Assembly (NCBI GenBank): GCA_961205875.1
Contig: OY540816.1
Coordinates: forward strand, 4,784,701 to 4,848,700
Length of the DNA: 64,000 nucleotides
Reading direction: 5' to 3'
DNA from: Sialis fuliginosa
Lineage: Eukaryota > Arthropoda > Insecta > Megaloptera > Sialidae
The position numbers were made by a program, and so were the translations under genes. Under the pieces are notes generated by a model that was not told the origin of the DNA, made no database searches, and saw only the letters and a program-made list of their open reading frames with translations. Shown one piece after another: positions 1 to 11,836 of the stretch (positions are counted from its first letter, which is position 1; every line of letters begins with the position of its first letter).

Positions 1-397
1 AAAATCTCCGGTTCTATAGGTCGTAGGAAAATAAAAAAAATATTTAAATACTTATAAGTTAATAGACTATAGAACTGCATAGCTAGCGTTACTTTTCAAA
101 CGCATCATAACCTCAAAAATAAAAAAATTGTCGAAAAACTTTTTTATCACTAATGCAATAATTTACGCAAAAATGATGGGATTTTTACGAAAATAAGAGG
201 AAATATGTAGTTTTATGTTAGAAATACATGATAAATTTTTCAAAAATAAAATTTGATTTTTACACCCACAAAGTTCACCATTTAATGAAAAAACATTGTA
301 AGGTAAATTATGTATATTTTTTTTATGTACTTTTTTGTGAACATATGCCAAAATCTGTTAATTAAGTTAAAATATCGTTTTTTTTTAAATTAAAAAT
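1..397. other. AT-rich stretch, nothing recognised
   Basis: The sequence is AT-rich with homopolymer runs. No coding similarity, RNA gene or repeat shared with the rest of the window was recognised. Confidence 0.5.
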
Positions 398-602
398 TGT
401 TTTATTCGAGTGTTTTATGGTATTTTATAAATTATTTTGTTATATTGTTATATTATATATTTGTAGGTAATTTTTATATTGATAAATGCACTTTATGCAA
501 AAACAAGATCATTTAAATTCAAAAACGCCCTACAAATATATAGGTAATATAACAATATAACAAAATAATTTATAAAATACCAGAAAATATTCGAATAAAA
601 CA
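398..602. repeat. Inverted repeat (foldback)
   Basis: Arms of about 65 bp run from GTTTTATTCGA to ATATTTGTAGG on the left and from CTACAAATATATAGG to TCGAATAAAAC on the right. They include a shared TTATAAATTATTTTGTTATA block and flank a spacer of about 60 bp. It looks like a small foldback MITE; the flanks show no obvious TSD. Confidence 0.7.
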
Positions 603-1408
603 AAAATAAAGAAAACAATCCAATAATTTTTTGGGAATTTAGTAAGTTTATGTAGGAACATTAAAATTAAAATAAAATTACACTGAAAATAAGGGATCTT
701 CTACCCCAAAAATTGGTGTAATGGTAAAAAAACGAGGTTTTTCAAATATCTCCGAATAATATCCACCATGTCTTAGCCTGTATATATTTAATTTGTAGAC
801 GTCTTTTTCCTATCAGACCGCTGGCCTATAAGAAAGTATATTTAAAAATAGAAACAACTGAAAACGGTACATTATTGATCCAATTTTCCTCGGCCGTTTT
901 GAACAATAATGATAAAATTTTAGAAATAATTAATTAAGTAAGCTATATCTCTCAAAATATTAATTAAAAAAAAAATCAATGACACCAAAACGCAATAATG
1001 AATGGTTCTCTTTAGAGATCTAGATACACACGCACACATCTAGAAGTTAGGTGTAGCTTGTATCAATCTTTTTTATATATCTCTTTATGTTACGTATCAT
1101 TCCATTTTCTTTATTACTATTTCCGTGAAGGATTTGATGAAACACAACAAGCGAATATAAAATTGATTCAATAAAATTCAACAGTGTATGGAATACTCAA
1201 AAATAGATTCTCTTTTATGTTCAGTTTATTATCATATAAAATATTTTAAGGAATCCTTTTATATAATACCATTGTATTTAATATAAACACATATCGTTTT
1301 TATAAAGCTTTACGTTTATATTTTTGAATGATTGTTATTACTTTTTAAAATCATTACAAAATGAAAATAGTTTTATTTTAAAATTGATAATAATATTTGT
1401 GTTTTTTA
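603..1408. other. Non-coding stretch, nothing recognised
   Basis: Short minus- and plus-strand open frames only. No repeat family shared with the rest of the window was recognised. Confidence 0.45.
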
Positions 1409-1839
1409 TAGTGTTTTGTTCGGCGATACGAATATTTGAAAGGGAGGTAGAAAGGGTCATAAAATGAAGCAGTATTTAAAACCATCTGAATATCTGTAAG
1501 TGTACTAGATTTTATAAAATAATTTTTTAAAGAAATAATTTTATCAAAGTTTTATAAGTTTTTAAATGTTAAACTGCAGCCATTTTTTATTTTTGCTATC
1601 CATAAATTTTATTTTGATCTGATAGTGTAGCATAAACATTTAAGTAATATAAAAATCATGTTTAAAAAATATAGGCTCTTTAACTTTTGAACTTTTGCGA
1701 TTAACATGTATAAATCGATTTTTTTTTTTCAAAAATTTACTAAAATGGCCGATATAAAAAAAAACTGTTGCACTTTGTATATAGATATATTTACTTAAAT
1801 CACCTTCAAAATATTCGTATCGCCGAACAATTCACCCTG
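1409..1839. mobile_element. Family L foldback element, deleted copy
   Basis: The ends are inverted: GTTCGGCGATACGAATATTT on the left and its complement before TTCACCCTG on the right, with TA at both borders. The interior matches the right arm of the larger copy at 51612-53004 (for example the block around GATAGTGTAGCATA). This copy is therefore an internally deleted version. No coding capacity was seen. Confidence 0.75.
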
Positions 1840-1841
1840 TA

Positions 1842-2333
1842 TTAACGAACCCAAAATGAGTTATTTATTACAAAACCATTTCTATGTTAAGTTAAAAGCC
1901 AAGAGAACAATTTAATTTTAATGTCTACATTTTTAAGTATAAAACTCGAATGTCCTCAAGATATTTGAGTTCAAACAAAATACTAAAATAACATTTAAAA
2001 AATGACAATAATCGTACTCTCTTAAATAAAATTTCATAACGAAAAAACAAGTCATAAAAAAGACGAAGAAAAATTTAAAAGTCTTACAATTAAGCGTTTA
2101 TTCTCATGAACCATAAAAAAGTGAAAAAAGTAGACCTGTTATCATCACCGCTATTATTAAAAATCTGATTGTGTCGAGGGTAAGGAGTAGCAACGGAAGA
2201 CATACTGGCAGGAGTACGTGTGTGCGCATATTTACACGTATATAATAATATGAAACCAGTGGCGGCTCGTGAAACAGAAATCAAATCAAATCAAAACAGT
2301 AGTTTTACATTTTTAATTTTTAGATAATGCATG
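1842..2333. other. Non-coding stretch, nothing recognised
   Basis: Includes a modest G-rich segment around 2210-2270. No domain or repeat family was recognised. Confidence 0.4.
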
Positions 2334-2335
2334 TA

Positions 2336-2921
2336 CCGGATGTTCCAGGCCACCCACCCACTGTGTTTTACGCCCAAATTATTGAAGATAGAGTTTTATG
2401 ATAAAAAATTTACTATATTTTAAATTTAAATTTAAAATTATAATTTTTTTTTAATAAAATTAAAAATTTTCTTAATTGATATATCATTCTATTTAAATTT
2501 TTTGAATAATCCTCAATTAAACTTTTGAATTTTTAATATGTCGCGTATGACTTTCCATCCAAATCTGAAATAATCATACATCATTAGACAGTTTATTATA
2601 CCTACATTAAAAAAAAATTCATTAATATTTAACGAAACTAGAGCACTTTTAGTAAAACCCTAAAATTTGGGAACAAGTCGCCATATTTTCTAAACAACTG
2701 AATGTATGAAAACAAAAGTTTCTTACTTTTTATGATTTTAAAATTATGTACTTTTAGATTTACCATTTAATTTGATTTTGCTGAAAAAAAGGGGATTGAA
2801 AATATTTTCCTGAAATTCTATAGGGTCCATTTATATATATAGTAATTTTTTTATCATAAAACTCTGTCTTCAATAGTTTGGACGTAAAACATATAGTAGA
2901 CGGGTGGTCTGGAACACCCGG
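2336..2921. mobile_element. TA-flanked MITE (family V)
   Basis: Terminal inverted repeats start CCGGATGTTCCAGGCCACCC on the left and end as the near-complement (GGTGGTCTGGAACACCCGG) on the right. The inverted similarity continues inward through a shared ATAGAGTTTTATGATAAAAA block. TA dinucleotides flank both ends, as in Tc1/mariner-type insertions. The interior is non-coding. Confidence 0.75.
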
Positions 2922-2923
2922 TA

Positions 2924-3506
2924 TAGAATTAATTAAATACGTATTTTTTTTTTAAATATTTAAAATCAAAAATTTATAATCGATTAAAAGTTTAATAAAT
3001 CCGAATCTATTCGAATACCAGTCGAGTTTATCCAAAGTACATATGATGTCATAAGCCTGTATCGACTCTGCTTTAAAAATCTATAAGTGCACCTACAGAA
3101 AAAGTTCAATGTAATATCGTAAAATATAAAATGGATAATAAAAGAAATTATAAATGATGTTTTGTATTACATTGTACAAACATATCATTTAAGGATATTC
3201 GATCGGATTATATGTAGATAAAGTTTAATATTTCAATATGGATAGCTAATATATTTTCCAATTTTTTTTAAGATTGGACGTATGGTTTTTGAGTAATTGG
3301 ATATTAAAAATAGAATTTTTAGTACACGGTAAATGAGAAAATTCGCCGGAAGTACTCTATTTATTGAAATTCTACACACAAATTTTATATAGAGACGTTT
3401 TAATTGATAAATCTTTTTCTTTCAAAAACTATCTTTGAAGACAAAGATTTATACAAAAGTTCGATTCGTACAATAAAGTTATTATAGAATAGTTGAAATT
3501 AATAAT
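2924..3506. other. Non-coding stretch, nothing recognised
   Basis: AT-rich with no shared repeat recognised and no credible exon. Confidence 0.4.
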
Positions 3507-4312
3507 TCGGGCAAGACATACACGAGTGTATGCCATAAGGGTTCCGAAGTACGTACTACGTGAAATGTTTGGAACCACTTACAGGTGCATTTTTAAGTTA
3601 AAGTTAAAATATAAAAAAGTGTCAAGTTCTACTATTTGAGATGTACATTTTGACATACCACATGCCTAGATATGAAAATACAAATTTTAAATTCTCTTAC
3701 ACCCCTCCCTATTATTCCAAAATATAAAATTATATTGTTGACTTTAGTATTTGTCGTTGGTAGTCCCACCAAAACCTCGTTAGCAAATTTTTTTCAGATT
3801 TTTTGAGCCGGTAGTTACAGAGTTGGAGGGGGGGGGCAGAATAAAATACTGCTTTTAGCCCCCTACAGGCGCCATTTTAAAGTTAGAAAAAAAATAAAAA
3901 AATATGGTCAAATTCTACTAATTGAGATGTACATTTTGACATGCCACACGTCTTGGTATACAATTTTTTTTTTTTTTTTTTGGATTTGCTTTAAAGCCCC
4001 CTACAGGCACCATTTTTGATTTAGAAAAAAAATAGAAAAAGGGTCAAATTCCACTTGTTTGGTTATACATTTTAATGTACCACATATAAAAAAATATTGT
4101 TTTTACCTAGCTTTAGCTCCTTATTGCCCCCCCCCCCCTGAAAAATTATTTATTCAATAAATTTGTATATATTTTACTAGAGGGTGTTATTTTACATGTT
4201 CAGTAAAAATTTCAAATTTCTAGCCTATATAGTTTACGAGCTATTTGGCTTTGAGTGAAAAGGACGGACGGACGACAAAGTGAGATTAATAGGGTTTCTT
4301 TGGAACCCTAAA
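3507..4312. mobile_element. Family G repeat, copy 1
   Basis: It shares its whole length with 32159-32925. From about 3537 it is bounded by AAGGGTTCCGAAG and its near-complement CTTTGGAACCCTAA. Inside, a module of 90-100 bp (CTACAGG...AAGTTAGAAAAAAAAT...GAGATGTACATTTTGACAT) occurs three times. A (GGAC)n tract lies near the right end. No coding capacity was seen. Confidence 0.75.
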
Positions 4313-4344
4313 AAATCACAAAAATCCAAATTACTCAAGAGGAA

Positions 4345-4455
4345 TCAAATACTACCAGTTTAGTTTTACTAGACTTCTAATAAAGAATTCTTGTGAAGTA
4401 TGTACATATGTAAAAGTTTTATGTTACTAAGAAACCACAGTTTCTACGTTTTCTA
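4345..4455 (+). repeat. Decayed Penelope-like fragment with broken hammerhead
   Basis: Similar to 51745-51880: it keeps the TTCTTGTGAAGT stem-loop and the CTAAGAAACCACAGTTTCT block at the same relative spacing. The catalytic core has decayed (CTAATAAAG instead of CTGATGAG, and no GAAA). It is a second, dead copy of the ribozyme-bearing repeat. Confidence 0.55.
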
Positions 4456-4891
4456 TAGTCGGTAAATTATTATAATATTCAAACCAAGAACTTAAATTAT
4501 TGCATTTATAAATATTAAGTTCGTCATGAATTTGATTTTTTGCAAAAATGTTCATATTTGTAGGTACTATATCAGGGGTGACCAAACCGTGGCGCATTGA
4601 ATGATTACAAGTGGCGCATTGCATCCTTGCACCTACTTATTCTTTTGAAGTAAACGCCATAATTGAATTCATCTTCATATAATATGGTATACATTAGAAA
4701 TGCCACGAATAGTGATTTTACCGAATACCGAATATTCGGCTAGGCTCTCGGCCGAAGCGCCGAATATTCGGTTGCCGAATATTCGGGCGTATTTGTTTCA
4801 TTTGCGAGTAGGTCGTGTCATAACACGCATTATTTGTTGATTGTTACATCAAATTGTGTTACTTATAGTGTGTATAATATACACTGTATAT

Positions 4892-4933
4892 TGATATTTG
4901 TTAAGATATACACTGTATATCTTAACAAATATC
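4892..4933. repeat. Perfect short palindrome
   Basis: Two 19-nt arms (GATATTTGTTAAGATATAC and its exact complement) surround a 3-nt loop. It lies in the hAT MITE just before the transposase remnant. Confidence 0.9.
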
Positions 4934-4998
4934 ACTGTTTCTTCGCGAAAAGCTTTACGAAATGGCACCATTTAATAAAAAATCATCTATTTTTGCTA

Positions 4999-5112
4999 TT
5001 TTCGGAAGCAGGTATAATTTATGAGGAAAAGCGCAATCGTTTGCTATCAACAAATGCTGAAAAAATTGTTTTCATTCATCATTACTTACCACTGATAGAT
5101 TTTAAGTATTAA
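4999..5112 (+). pseudogene. hAT transposase C-terminal remnant
   Basis: About 37 codons encode FSEAGIIYEEKRNRLLSTNA and then EKIVFIHHYLPL before a stop. The order xxAGxIxxEKRNRLxxxNAExxxFxxxNLPL is the characteristic C-terminal dimerisation segment of hAT (hobo/Ac/Tam3) transposases. Only this tail survives; the DDE catalytic core and the BED zinc finger are absent. The upstream open frame from 4834 is not transposase-like. The fragment identifies the surrounding 601-bp element as a deletion derivative of an autonomous hAT. Confidence 0.85.
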
Positions 5113-5624
5113 ATATGCTGATTTTTTGTTAAAGTAAAAAATTTTGTAAGTAATATTTATTATACGTTTTTTTCATGATTTGGTATTCGGTATTCGGCCG
5201 AATGGTTCACAATATTCGACCGAATACCGACTAGTAAAAAAAGTAGCCGAATAGGCCGAATACCGAATAGTAGCCGAATATTCGTGGCATCTCTAGTATA
5301 CATATTTTCAACACCAAAGTATTCTCAGTTCAATTTAGCCTTTTTTACAGCCTTCTTACTAATCAGATCGTCCTATTTTTTTGACAGTTTCCTAGCTTAC
5401 TATTATTTCCACGCCATGCTTACAGTTTGGTAGAGCAAGAACATTAAACAGGCGAGAATTAAGAGAAAAGTGTGAATTGTTAGATTTGAAATGGAGAAAA
5501 TTTGCAAAAAGTTATAACCATGAACGTAATGCCGTGTTTAGACCAAAGAAATCAAAATAGCAACACGGTGTTTGAAAACATATCGTATTTAAAAATGCAT
5601 AGGGTTTATTACACTTTTGTCAAA

Positions 5625-6315
5625 AATACACGATGTGCGTGAGTAATTTTTTCTCACGATCACGCACGCTTACGAGAGAAAAATTTTTAGTCACGTCCGT
5701 TCACTCACGGTTACAAAAAAAAGTATTCACGCTCACGAATTCTATTTTTTTACTCACGCCCGATCACGCACGACGGGTCACACTCGTGGTCCGATTTAAT
5801 CTAATTGTTGTAAATTAAATTTTGAAATGATGAAAATTAATATTTTTACGTGCAATATATTGTGTAGTATATTTTATATTCATATTATTTTCTTCTAAAT
5901 TACATTCTAGTACAGTAATAGCAAACAAAACAATAAAAAATAAAAAATATATCTACTATGCATTTTTAAATCTTTTTTTGGTGTTCTGATATAGTTGGCA
6001 ATACTGACTATGTGAAAGTGCTTCTAAAAATAACATTTATTTTTTATACTATATTTTTTAATGTCAAAATTCATTTTAAAACATTATTATATTTATGCAT
6101 TATTAGTTCAGATATTAAAAAAAGATCAAATAAGTTTATAAAAAAAATTATCTTCAAAATATACTCACGGAATCACGCACAAGAAAAATGTACTCACGCA
6201 CGGTTGTTTTAATTTGACTCACGATCATCCCGTTCACGATTCAAGATTTGAAAATTGCTCACGCTCACGCGTGACCCGACGTGACCCGAAAATTTCACGG
6301 CCCGCGCCCAGCTCT
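5625..6315 (-). mobile_element. hAT-type fragment rich in CACGCTCACG motifs
   Basis: Reverse-orientation relative of 19795-20719, sharing both subterminal blocks packed with TCACG/CGTGA motifs and the AT-rich centre. It ends CCCAGCTCTAG; the opposite tip has lost about 15 bp. The matching site in this copy lacks the Harbinger MITE found in the other copy, so it shows the empty site. Confidence 0.8.
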
Positions 6316-6448
6316 AGTTACTGTTTTGTTTTTTCGGTCTAATCACGGCATAAGAAGGTAGAAAAAGTACTTGAGTTACATGGCGCATCTGAACTCCGAA
6401 AAAAATTGGTGCATGGTATGCAAAAGGTTGGCCACCCCTGTACTATAT

Positions 6449-6990
6449 AATTAAAACGATAAAAATTGTAGCGCTAGTACATACATGAAAGTAGGTTAGT
6501 TATTAACGCCATGATTTTTCATCACGGACCACCACTGAACAGTGAAATAATTTATTAGACAAACATAATATCTCGAGCAGGGCGTTTTATATAGGTATTT
6601 TTATGTGAATATTCACTCCGGCCGCGGCACCTCTATTGCTGGGGACGCGCGTCTTTATAGCGCCGGCGACACGTAAAAGTGTTTTAACGTCGTCATAAAC
6701 ACCAAAACCTGAGGAAATTTATACACCGAGCCGCACGCCGGACGTCTAGTGGCGATATTGTGATTCGCCGCCGAGCTCGCTCACTCTGTGTATGTAAATA
6801 CGGGAAAAGATTAATACGAAAAATATGTGCCACTAGTATTAAATGTGCTTCGTTATTTATATATGTGTACGTACTAGCTGTGGACTACGGAATTATTGTT
6901 TAGGATTTTTGAAAAAATACAGTTGAATTAAGTACAAACACGAATTATATTTTTCGTTGAGAAAATATCCTTTTTAAAAAATCTTTATTT
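6449..6990. other. Non-coding stretch with GC-rich island
   Basis: About 6617-6790 is far more GC-rich than its surroundings and CpG-bearing (CCGGCCGCGG, GCGCCGGCGACACG). It contains GTCATAAA at 6692-6699. No exon-like frame was recognised; a promoter, enhancer or unrecognised exon is possible. Confidence 0.4.
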
Positions 6991-6998
6991 ATTATAAT

Positions 6999-7521
6999 TA
7001 GAGATTGGAAAAAAAATTGTTATTTTAAATGAAATAGTTACTATATAGTTGATTTTTTTTCTGTAAAATAGTTGGCAAATAGTTTTTTTTAATCAAAATA
7101 TTTGTGAAATAGCTACAAATTTTTTTTCGATTTAATCAATAATTAGTGACATTAACGTATAAGTAAAAAGTGTCAAATCTGAAATTTTCGAGGAAAACAT
7201 GTTATGCGATTCTAGATAGATATTAGAAGCTAAAAAAAAGGAAAAACAAATAAATATGTAAAAACACAACATAAATTTCTATCTATATAAAAATATCTGT
7301 ATAATAGACAAAATATATTTGTAAAAACTACAAAATTTTTAACGTTGGATAAAAAAAAGGCAAATAGTTTTAAAATAGTTGGAAAGGTAAAATAGTTGCA
7401 AATAGTTGTTTTCAAAGTGGGTTCAATCAAACCAGTTTTCTGAATTCGATGGAGATATGTAATAAAAATTACAATAGCTACATTTTTCGCAATAGTTGAA
7501 AAACTATTTTTCCAATCTCTA
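6999..7521. mobile_element. hAT MITE, family E (long type)
   Basis: Inverted ends are TAGAGATTGGAAAAA and its complement. Perfect 8-bp TSDs ATTATAAT lie at 6991-6998 and 7522-7529. Many internal AAATAGTT motifs. Non-coding; the 102-codon minus-strand frame is repeat sequence. Confidence 0.92.
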
Positions 7522-7529
7522 ATTATAAT

Positions 7530-9273
7530 ATTGTACAATGCTTATTGCTAGGTGGTATGCTTGAGAATAATCTTGCAGAAGAGGATAACATTTTGCATGA
7601 CTTTATACTCTGTCATCGTTTTCTATAATTCTTTGAATGTAATATAATATGTTTCGCGCACCGGATGGGGCGATGATAACAATGTGGTAAATTAATAAGT
7701 GTTATACATATGAGTAAATAATAATACAAAATAAAATTAAATACATTACAATATAAACTTAAATTATTGGTTATTGAAATATATATATTTTTATATTATA
7801 CCTATAATGGATAGTTCATATCATGACTCACGATTAATAGGCATGATGCCGGTAACAAAGTATCACTGAAATTATGATTTTAAATAATGAAATAAGTTAA
7901 AAAGATTCTAAAAAATGTATTTATTTTTATACTAAAAGCGAGATTAATATGATTTTTGTTAAAATAAAAACGTAAAATACAGCAATCCGCCATGTTTGAT
8001 AAAACACCAGTCATTTTTGTTTCATTAATATCTGCACTGTTTATAAATTATTTTGTGGTTTTAAATTATCAATTTGCTCAGTTTTGTGTTACCAAAAGTA
8101 AAACCGAGAAACATTAGCGATGGAACAAGGATTTATTATAGTTGACAAGGAGTGTTTACATAGGCGTGACGTCAAAAATACGCCATGACACTTACGAGCG
8201 TTTTGGTGTCAAAATCAAAATTAGTTTTAAATGAGTCAATTTTTGTGATTGAACCTTTATTTTCTGCAGAAATAAGCATTTTTTTGGAAATAAGAGACAC
8301 GTAAGATCATCAGTTTTTAAAAATTAGGCATCATGCCTATTGTTATCGTAATAATAACTAATCAAAACCTAAATTACCTAAAAATACGAATCAGAACAAA
8401 AATTACAAATAAATTTTTTTCTTTTAAAATCTTAAAGTTAATAATTGTAAAAACAAAATAAACAACTGCCGGCTGAGCGCAGAATATTTCCCTCTGCCCC
8501 GCGACACTTCATCATAGTTTGCGCGAATTGCCGCGAATAATATGTTACTGTATGTATATTTCAAGTTATTTCCTAAACCAAAAGACCAAATTGGATGCTG
8601 TTACGGGCAAATCATATCTACATTAAGTACTTATGACGATGAAATCATTTATTTCGATAAGGATTAATGTTTTGCAGGTCATAAGACCACGTAAACAGAA
8701 CCCAAATATTTTACATTTTCATTGTAACATAAAAGCAGCCACTGAGACTTAAATATGAAAGTTAGACATATAGTGTCGCTGACTTTATTGTAGATCTTTT
8801 GATTATACACAATTCTTTAATACATTATTTTGTTCAATATTGAACGGTTTAGGCATCATACTGCAAAAGAACGCGCTGGCGGCAAACTTTTTTCCGACTT
8901 GATTTACTATTATCGTCACTGCTTAGCTGTTATGTTACCTAACGTAACAAAATATAACCTATAACCTGGCCAGAGAACGTACTTATGAATTAAAAAAGAA
9001 ACCACGTAAATCGGATAAATGGTTCTCGAGTGATAAGTGCACTAACGGACAGACATACAGACACACAGCGAAACGTTGAGCTTTATATATATGTATACAT
9101 AGGTTGTGGTGTTAATCATATTATGTTACATGTGATATACTCATTCGTAAAGTGACAATAACAATGAAAAAATTATATTTCTAAATTTTTTTTGAGAAAT
9201 TAAATATTGTTATGTTCTAGATTTTATTTCATTTTTGAAATGAAATTCTTAATTTATCGATTATCTTTACATT
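7530..9273. other. Non-coding stretch
   Basis: Holds a 15-bp inverted pair AATAGGCATGATGCC (near 7836) and its complement (near 8328), which may bound an old element. A TGACGTCA site lies at 8167-8174. A GC-richer patch lies at about 8468-8540. No coding similarity was recognised. Confidence 0.4.
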
Positions 9274-9541
9274 AAGGGTCCATCCAGACTATTGTATCGG
9301 TCTCGGCCGAGTCTCGCTCCAATCAAATATAAATAAACAATAAACAATGAAATCATTCACACTATAGGTCAGTATAGGTATCGGTCAGATCTCGGTCCAA
9401 TCTCGCTCCGATACAGAATAGTGCAAAAAATATTTTACTGGAGTGTGATTAAACTTAGCATGAATTGCACCGAGATGTAATGTAAATATCATACGATTTG
9501 ATTGCAGCGAAACCGGCACAATAGTCTGAATCGATCCTAAA
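9274..9541. mobile_element. Small TIR element (family X)
   Basis: Left end AGGGTCCATCCAGACTATTG resembles the complement of the right end (AGGATCGATTCAGACTATTG). CTCGGTC/GATCTCGG-type motifs occur inside. The TSD is not clear. A similar short pair bounds 53065-53201. Confidence 0.55.
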
Positions 9542-9920
9542 TAGTTTAATAGTGTTCGTAAATCATGAATTTTATTGAAATTATATTACACTTTTATTAA
9601 TATGCTCATTTTTATAACTTTATTAGTTTTGAATGTTTGGGTATAAAATTTATTTCTAAATTATTACAATTGTGAAATAAAAAGGACTTACAGTTTTATT
9701 CTACAAGCCGTAGATATGGGGAGTTTTTTTTTGTACTTATGTACTTTTATGAATACTAAATGTGTCCCAAGTTTCATCATCACTGTAAAAATAACATTAC
9801 CTGAATTCTTTTTTATAATACATATTTTGAACAAAGATTTATATTCATTATATTTGTACTAATATACTCGTATTTTTGTTTATTTGAAGATATTTGTAGG
9901 TTTTTTTTAAAATTTCTTAT
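9542..9920. other. AT-rich stretch, nothing recognised
   Basis: No repeat family or exon was recognised. Confidence 0.4.
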
Positions 9921-9928
9921 GTAATATA

Positions 9929-10996
9929 TAGAAATTGGAAAAATAGTTGTTATTTTCAATGAAATAGTTACTAGTTGAATTTTTTTTCGGAACATAGTTA
10001 GTGAATAGTAAATAGTTTTTTACTTTCTTATACCATGTATATGAAATATACATTAGTATAAGTAAGTATAGTGAAGCCGATTTTTTTCGAACCTCGGATT
10101 TTGACGGAATTATCTATTTTGACCTTCCCTGAATCCATTCTGACTATTTTCGCCATGATGTCTGTGTGTCCGTCTGTCTGTCTGTAAGCGCTGTAACTCA
10201 AATACGACAAATCGTAGAAGGCTGATATTATATATTTAAGATTAATTTTTGGCTGGGAAAAAAACGTCCTATTTTTGAAAACGATCTTTCAACCGGATAC
10301 GGATGTTTACCTACGTCGATTTTTTAATTTTTCGAATTACTCTGAAACAGTGCAAAATAGAGAAAAATGGTCAAGTTAAAAAATGTAGGTAATATCTATA
10401 TCTATAATTTATGTTCTATTCATTTTTTTGTAAAAAAGAATTTTTGAAAGAAAAAAAATTATTATAATTCAAATGGTTCATAACAGAGAAAAAAATGTAT
10501 GGGGAATAAATTATAGATAATAACATACTCGACATTTTTTATCTAAAACATTTTTTTCTTATTTCAAAAATAATTCAAAAATCCAAAAATTTACAAGAGT
10601 AAACATCCGTTTTCAGTTATTACGTTAAAAAAAATCACTTCTTATATAAATACATATAAAATTATTCATTTTGTTCTTTCTTGTTAGTTTGTTAGAAATA
10701 TTTTAATAAATAAAGAATCACGTATACAATTCACTGTTAGGTTAGGTTAGGTAAGGTATAAGAAAGTCCCGTGGTTCCCAAGGCAGATATTTTTACGATT
10801 TAATAATAATTAGTGCAAACGAAGCAGTAAAAAGTGTCGCAATTAGTTAAAAAATAGTTGGAAAGGTTGTTGCAAATAGTTGATTTCAAATTGTTTTCAA
10901 TCAAACCAGTTTTCTGAAAACGGTGGTTATATGTAATAAAAATTATAACAAATGCATTTTTATGCAATAATTGAAATACTATTTTTCCAATCTCTA
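9929..10996. mobile_element. hAT MITE, family E, interrupted
   Basis: Ends TAGAAATTGG and CCAATCTCTA, with 8-bp flanks GTAATATA and GTATTATA (7 of 8 identical). It is split by a family F element at 10024-10789. Confidence 0.82.
10024..10789 (+). mobile_element. Family F repeat, copy 1 (nested)
   Basis: Inserted in a family E element with a likely 7-bp duplication TTTTTAC at 10017-10023 and 10790-10796; other E copies show the uninterrupted site. It has a GTCCGTCTGTCTGTCTG tract near 10170 and an end reading CCCGTGGTTCCCAAGGCAGA. It contains three TTAGG units near 10738. The class is unknown. Confidence 0.7.
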
Positions 10997-11049
10997 GTAT
11001 TATACTCTCTCGAAAAATCATAAATCCTAAGAAAAGAAAAACACCAATA

Positions 11050-11327
11050 AAATTTGCAAGCTTCCAAACACTTTCATACGAGATATCAAACTTATATGAC
11101 AGTTCTCTTTGAGTTTTTAACAGATCGTTTCATGCGTAGTAAGTTGATTTTTACCGTTTTTACGATTAGTAAATATACTTTATGTCAAATACCTTTGTTT
11201 TTACTTCCTATGTATGAAATTATCTGTCACAAACTCCAATAGAACTGTCATATAAGTTTGATACCCCATTTGAAAGTGCTTGCAAGCTTGAAAATTTGCG
11301 AGCTCCTTTATAATACCGGACATAAGA
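11050..11327. mobile_element. Harbinger-like MITE (family C), left-truncated
   Basis: Same family as 20103-20395 and 43914-44241. The right end CCTTTATAATACCGGACA is followed by TAA. The long inverted arms (GATATCAAACTTATATGACA and its complement) are present, but the left tip is lost. Confidence 0.75.
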
Positions 11328-11836
11328 TATTCATATTTCAAAAATTTATATCATATTTAAAGAAGATTTAAAAAGGATACATATTTTTGAGAAAATTAAT
11401 ATTCAGTGCAAGTACACAAGTGAACGACATCATTAAGTTCACGAACAATGTCTTAGGAAATAAGCATGGCTCAGACAAAAAAGGTTTAAACCATAATTTG
11501 TCAGAACTGAAAATTCACCACAGAACATTGGTGATATCGTTGAACAAATTCATGAATTAAATCCACGTTAACAGCTCTAATCGTCGATTATGATGCTCTC
11601 TTGTTCCGTGATCCCAAAGGACGTAGCATGTTTTATTTCTTGGTGCTGAAGTTTTCTCTACTCTGCAGTCTTTTTTTTTTTAATTTTCATCTGATGTATA
11701 AAACATATTTTACTATTTTCAGATTAATTTGTTTGATAGAAATAATAGAAAAAAAGAAAACAGAGTGTTTATATTAATAAATATTGATGTTGGCACGTAT
11801 ATTAAGTTAGCGGGGACCCAATAGCGGTTCAAAAAT
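11328..11836. other. Non-coding stretch, nothing recognised
   Basis: Ordinary AT-rich sequence; no exon or shared repeat was recognised. Confidence 0.4.

Larger units (their letters stand above)
4695..5295 (+). mobile_element. Nested hAT MITE with transposase tail
   Basis: It is 601 bp long with inverted ends TAGAAATGCCACGAAT and the complement of TAGAGATGCCACGAAT. Perfect 8-bp TSDs GTATACAT lie at 4687-4694 and 5296-5303. Subterminal arrays of the ATTCGG/CCGAAT motif lie at both ends. The interior carries a 41-bp palindrome and a transposase C-terminus. Confidence 0.93.
4573..6440. mobile_element. hAT-type element, composite with nested insertions
   Basis: Ends are CAGGGGTGACCAAACC and the complement of CAGGGGTGGCCAACC, typical hAT termini. 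Perfect 8-bp TSDs TACTATAT lie at 4565-4572 and 6441-6448. A second hAT MITE (4695-5295) and a fragment of the hAT family seen at 19795-20719 (about 5625-6315) sit inside. No intact transposase of the outer element was found. Confidence 0.92.

Noticed and set aside
7230-7538. 102-codon minus-strand frame
   Set aside because: It lies within a hAT MITE with perfect TSDs; similar frames recur in other copies at 28361 and 49500.
10737-10756. TTAGG repeats as telomere sequence
   Set aside because: Only three units, inside an interspersed family F element; other copies have a variant here.
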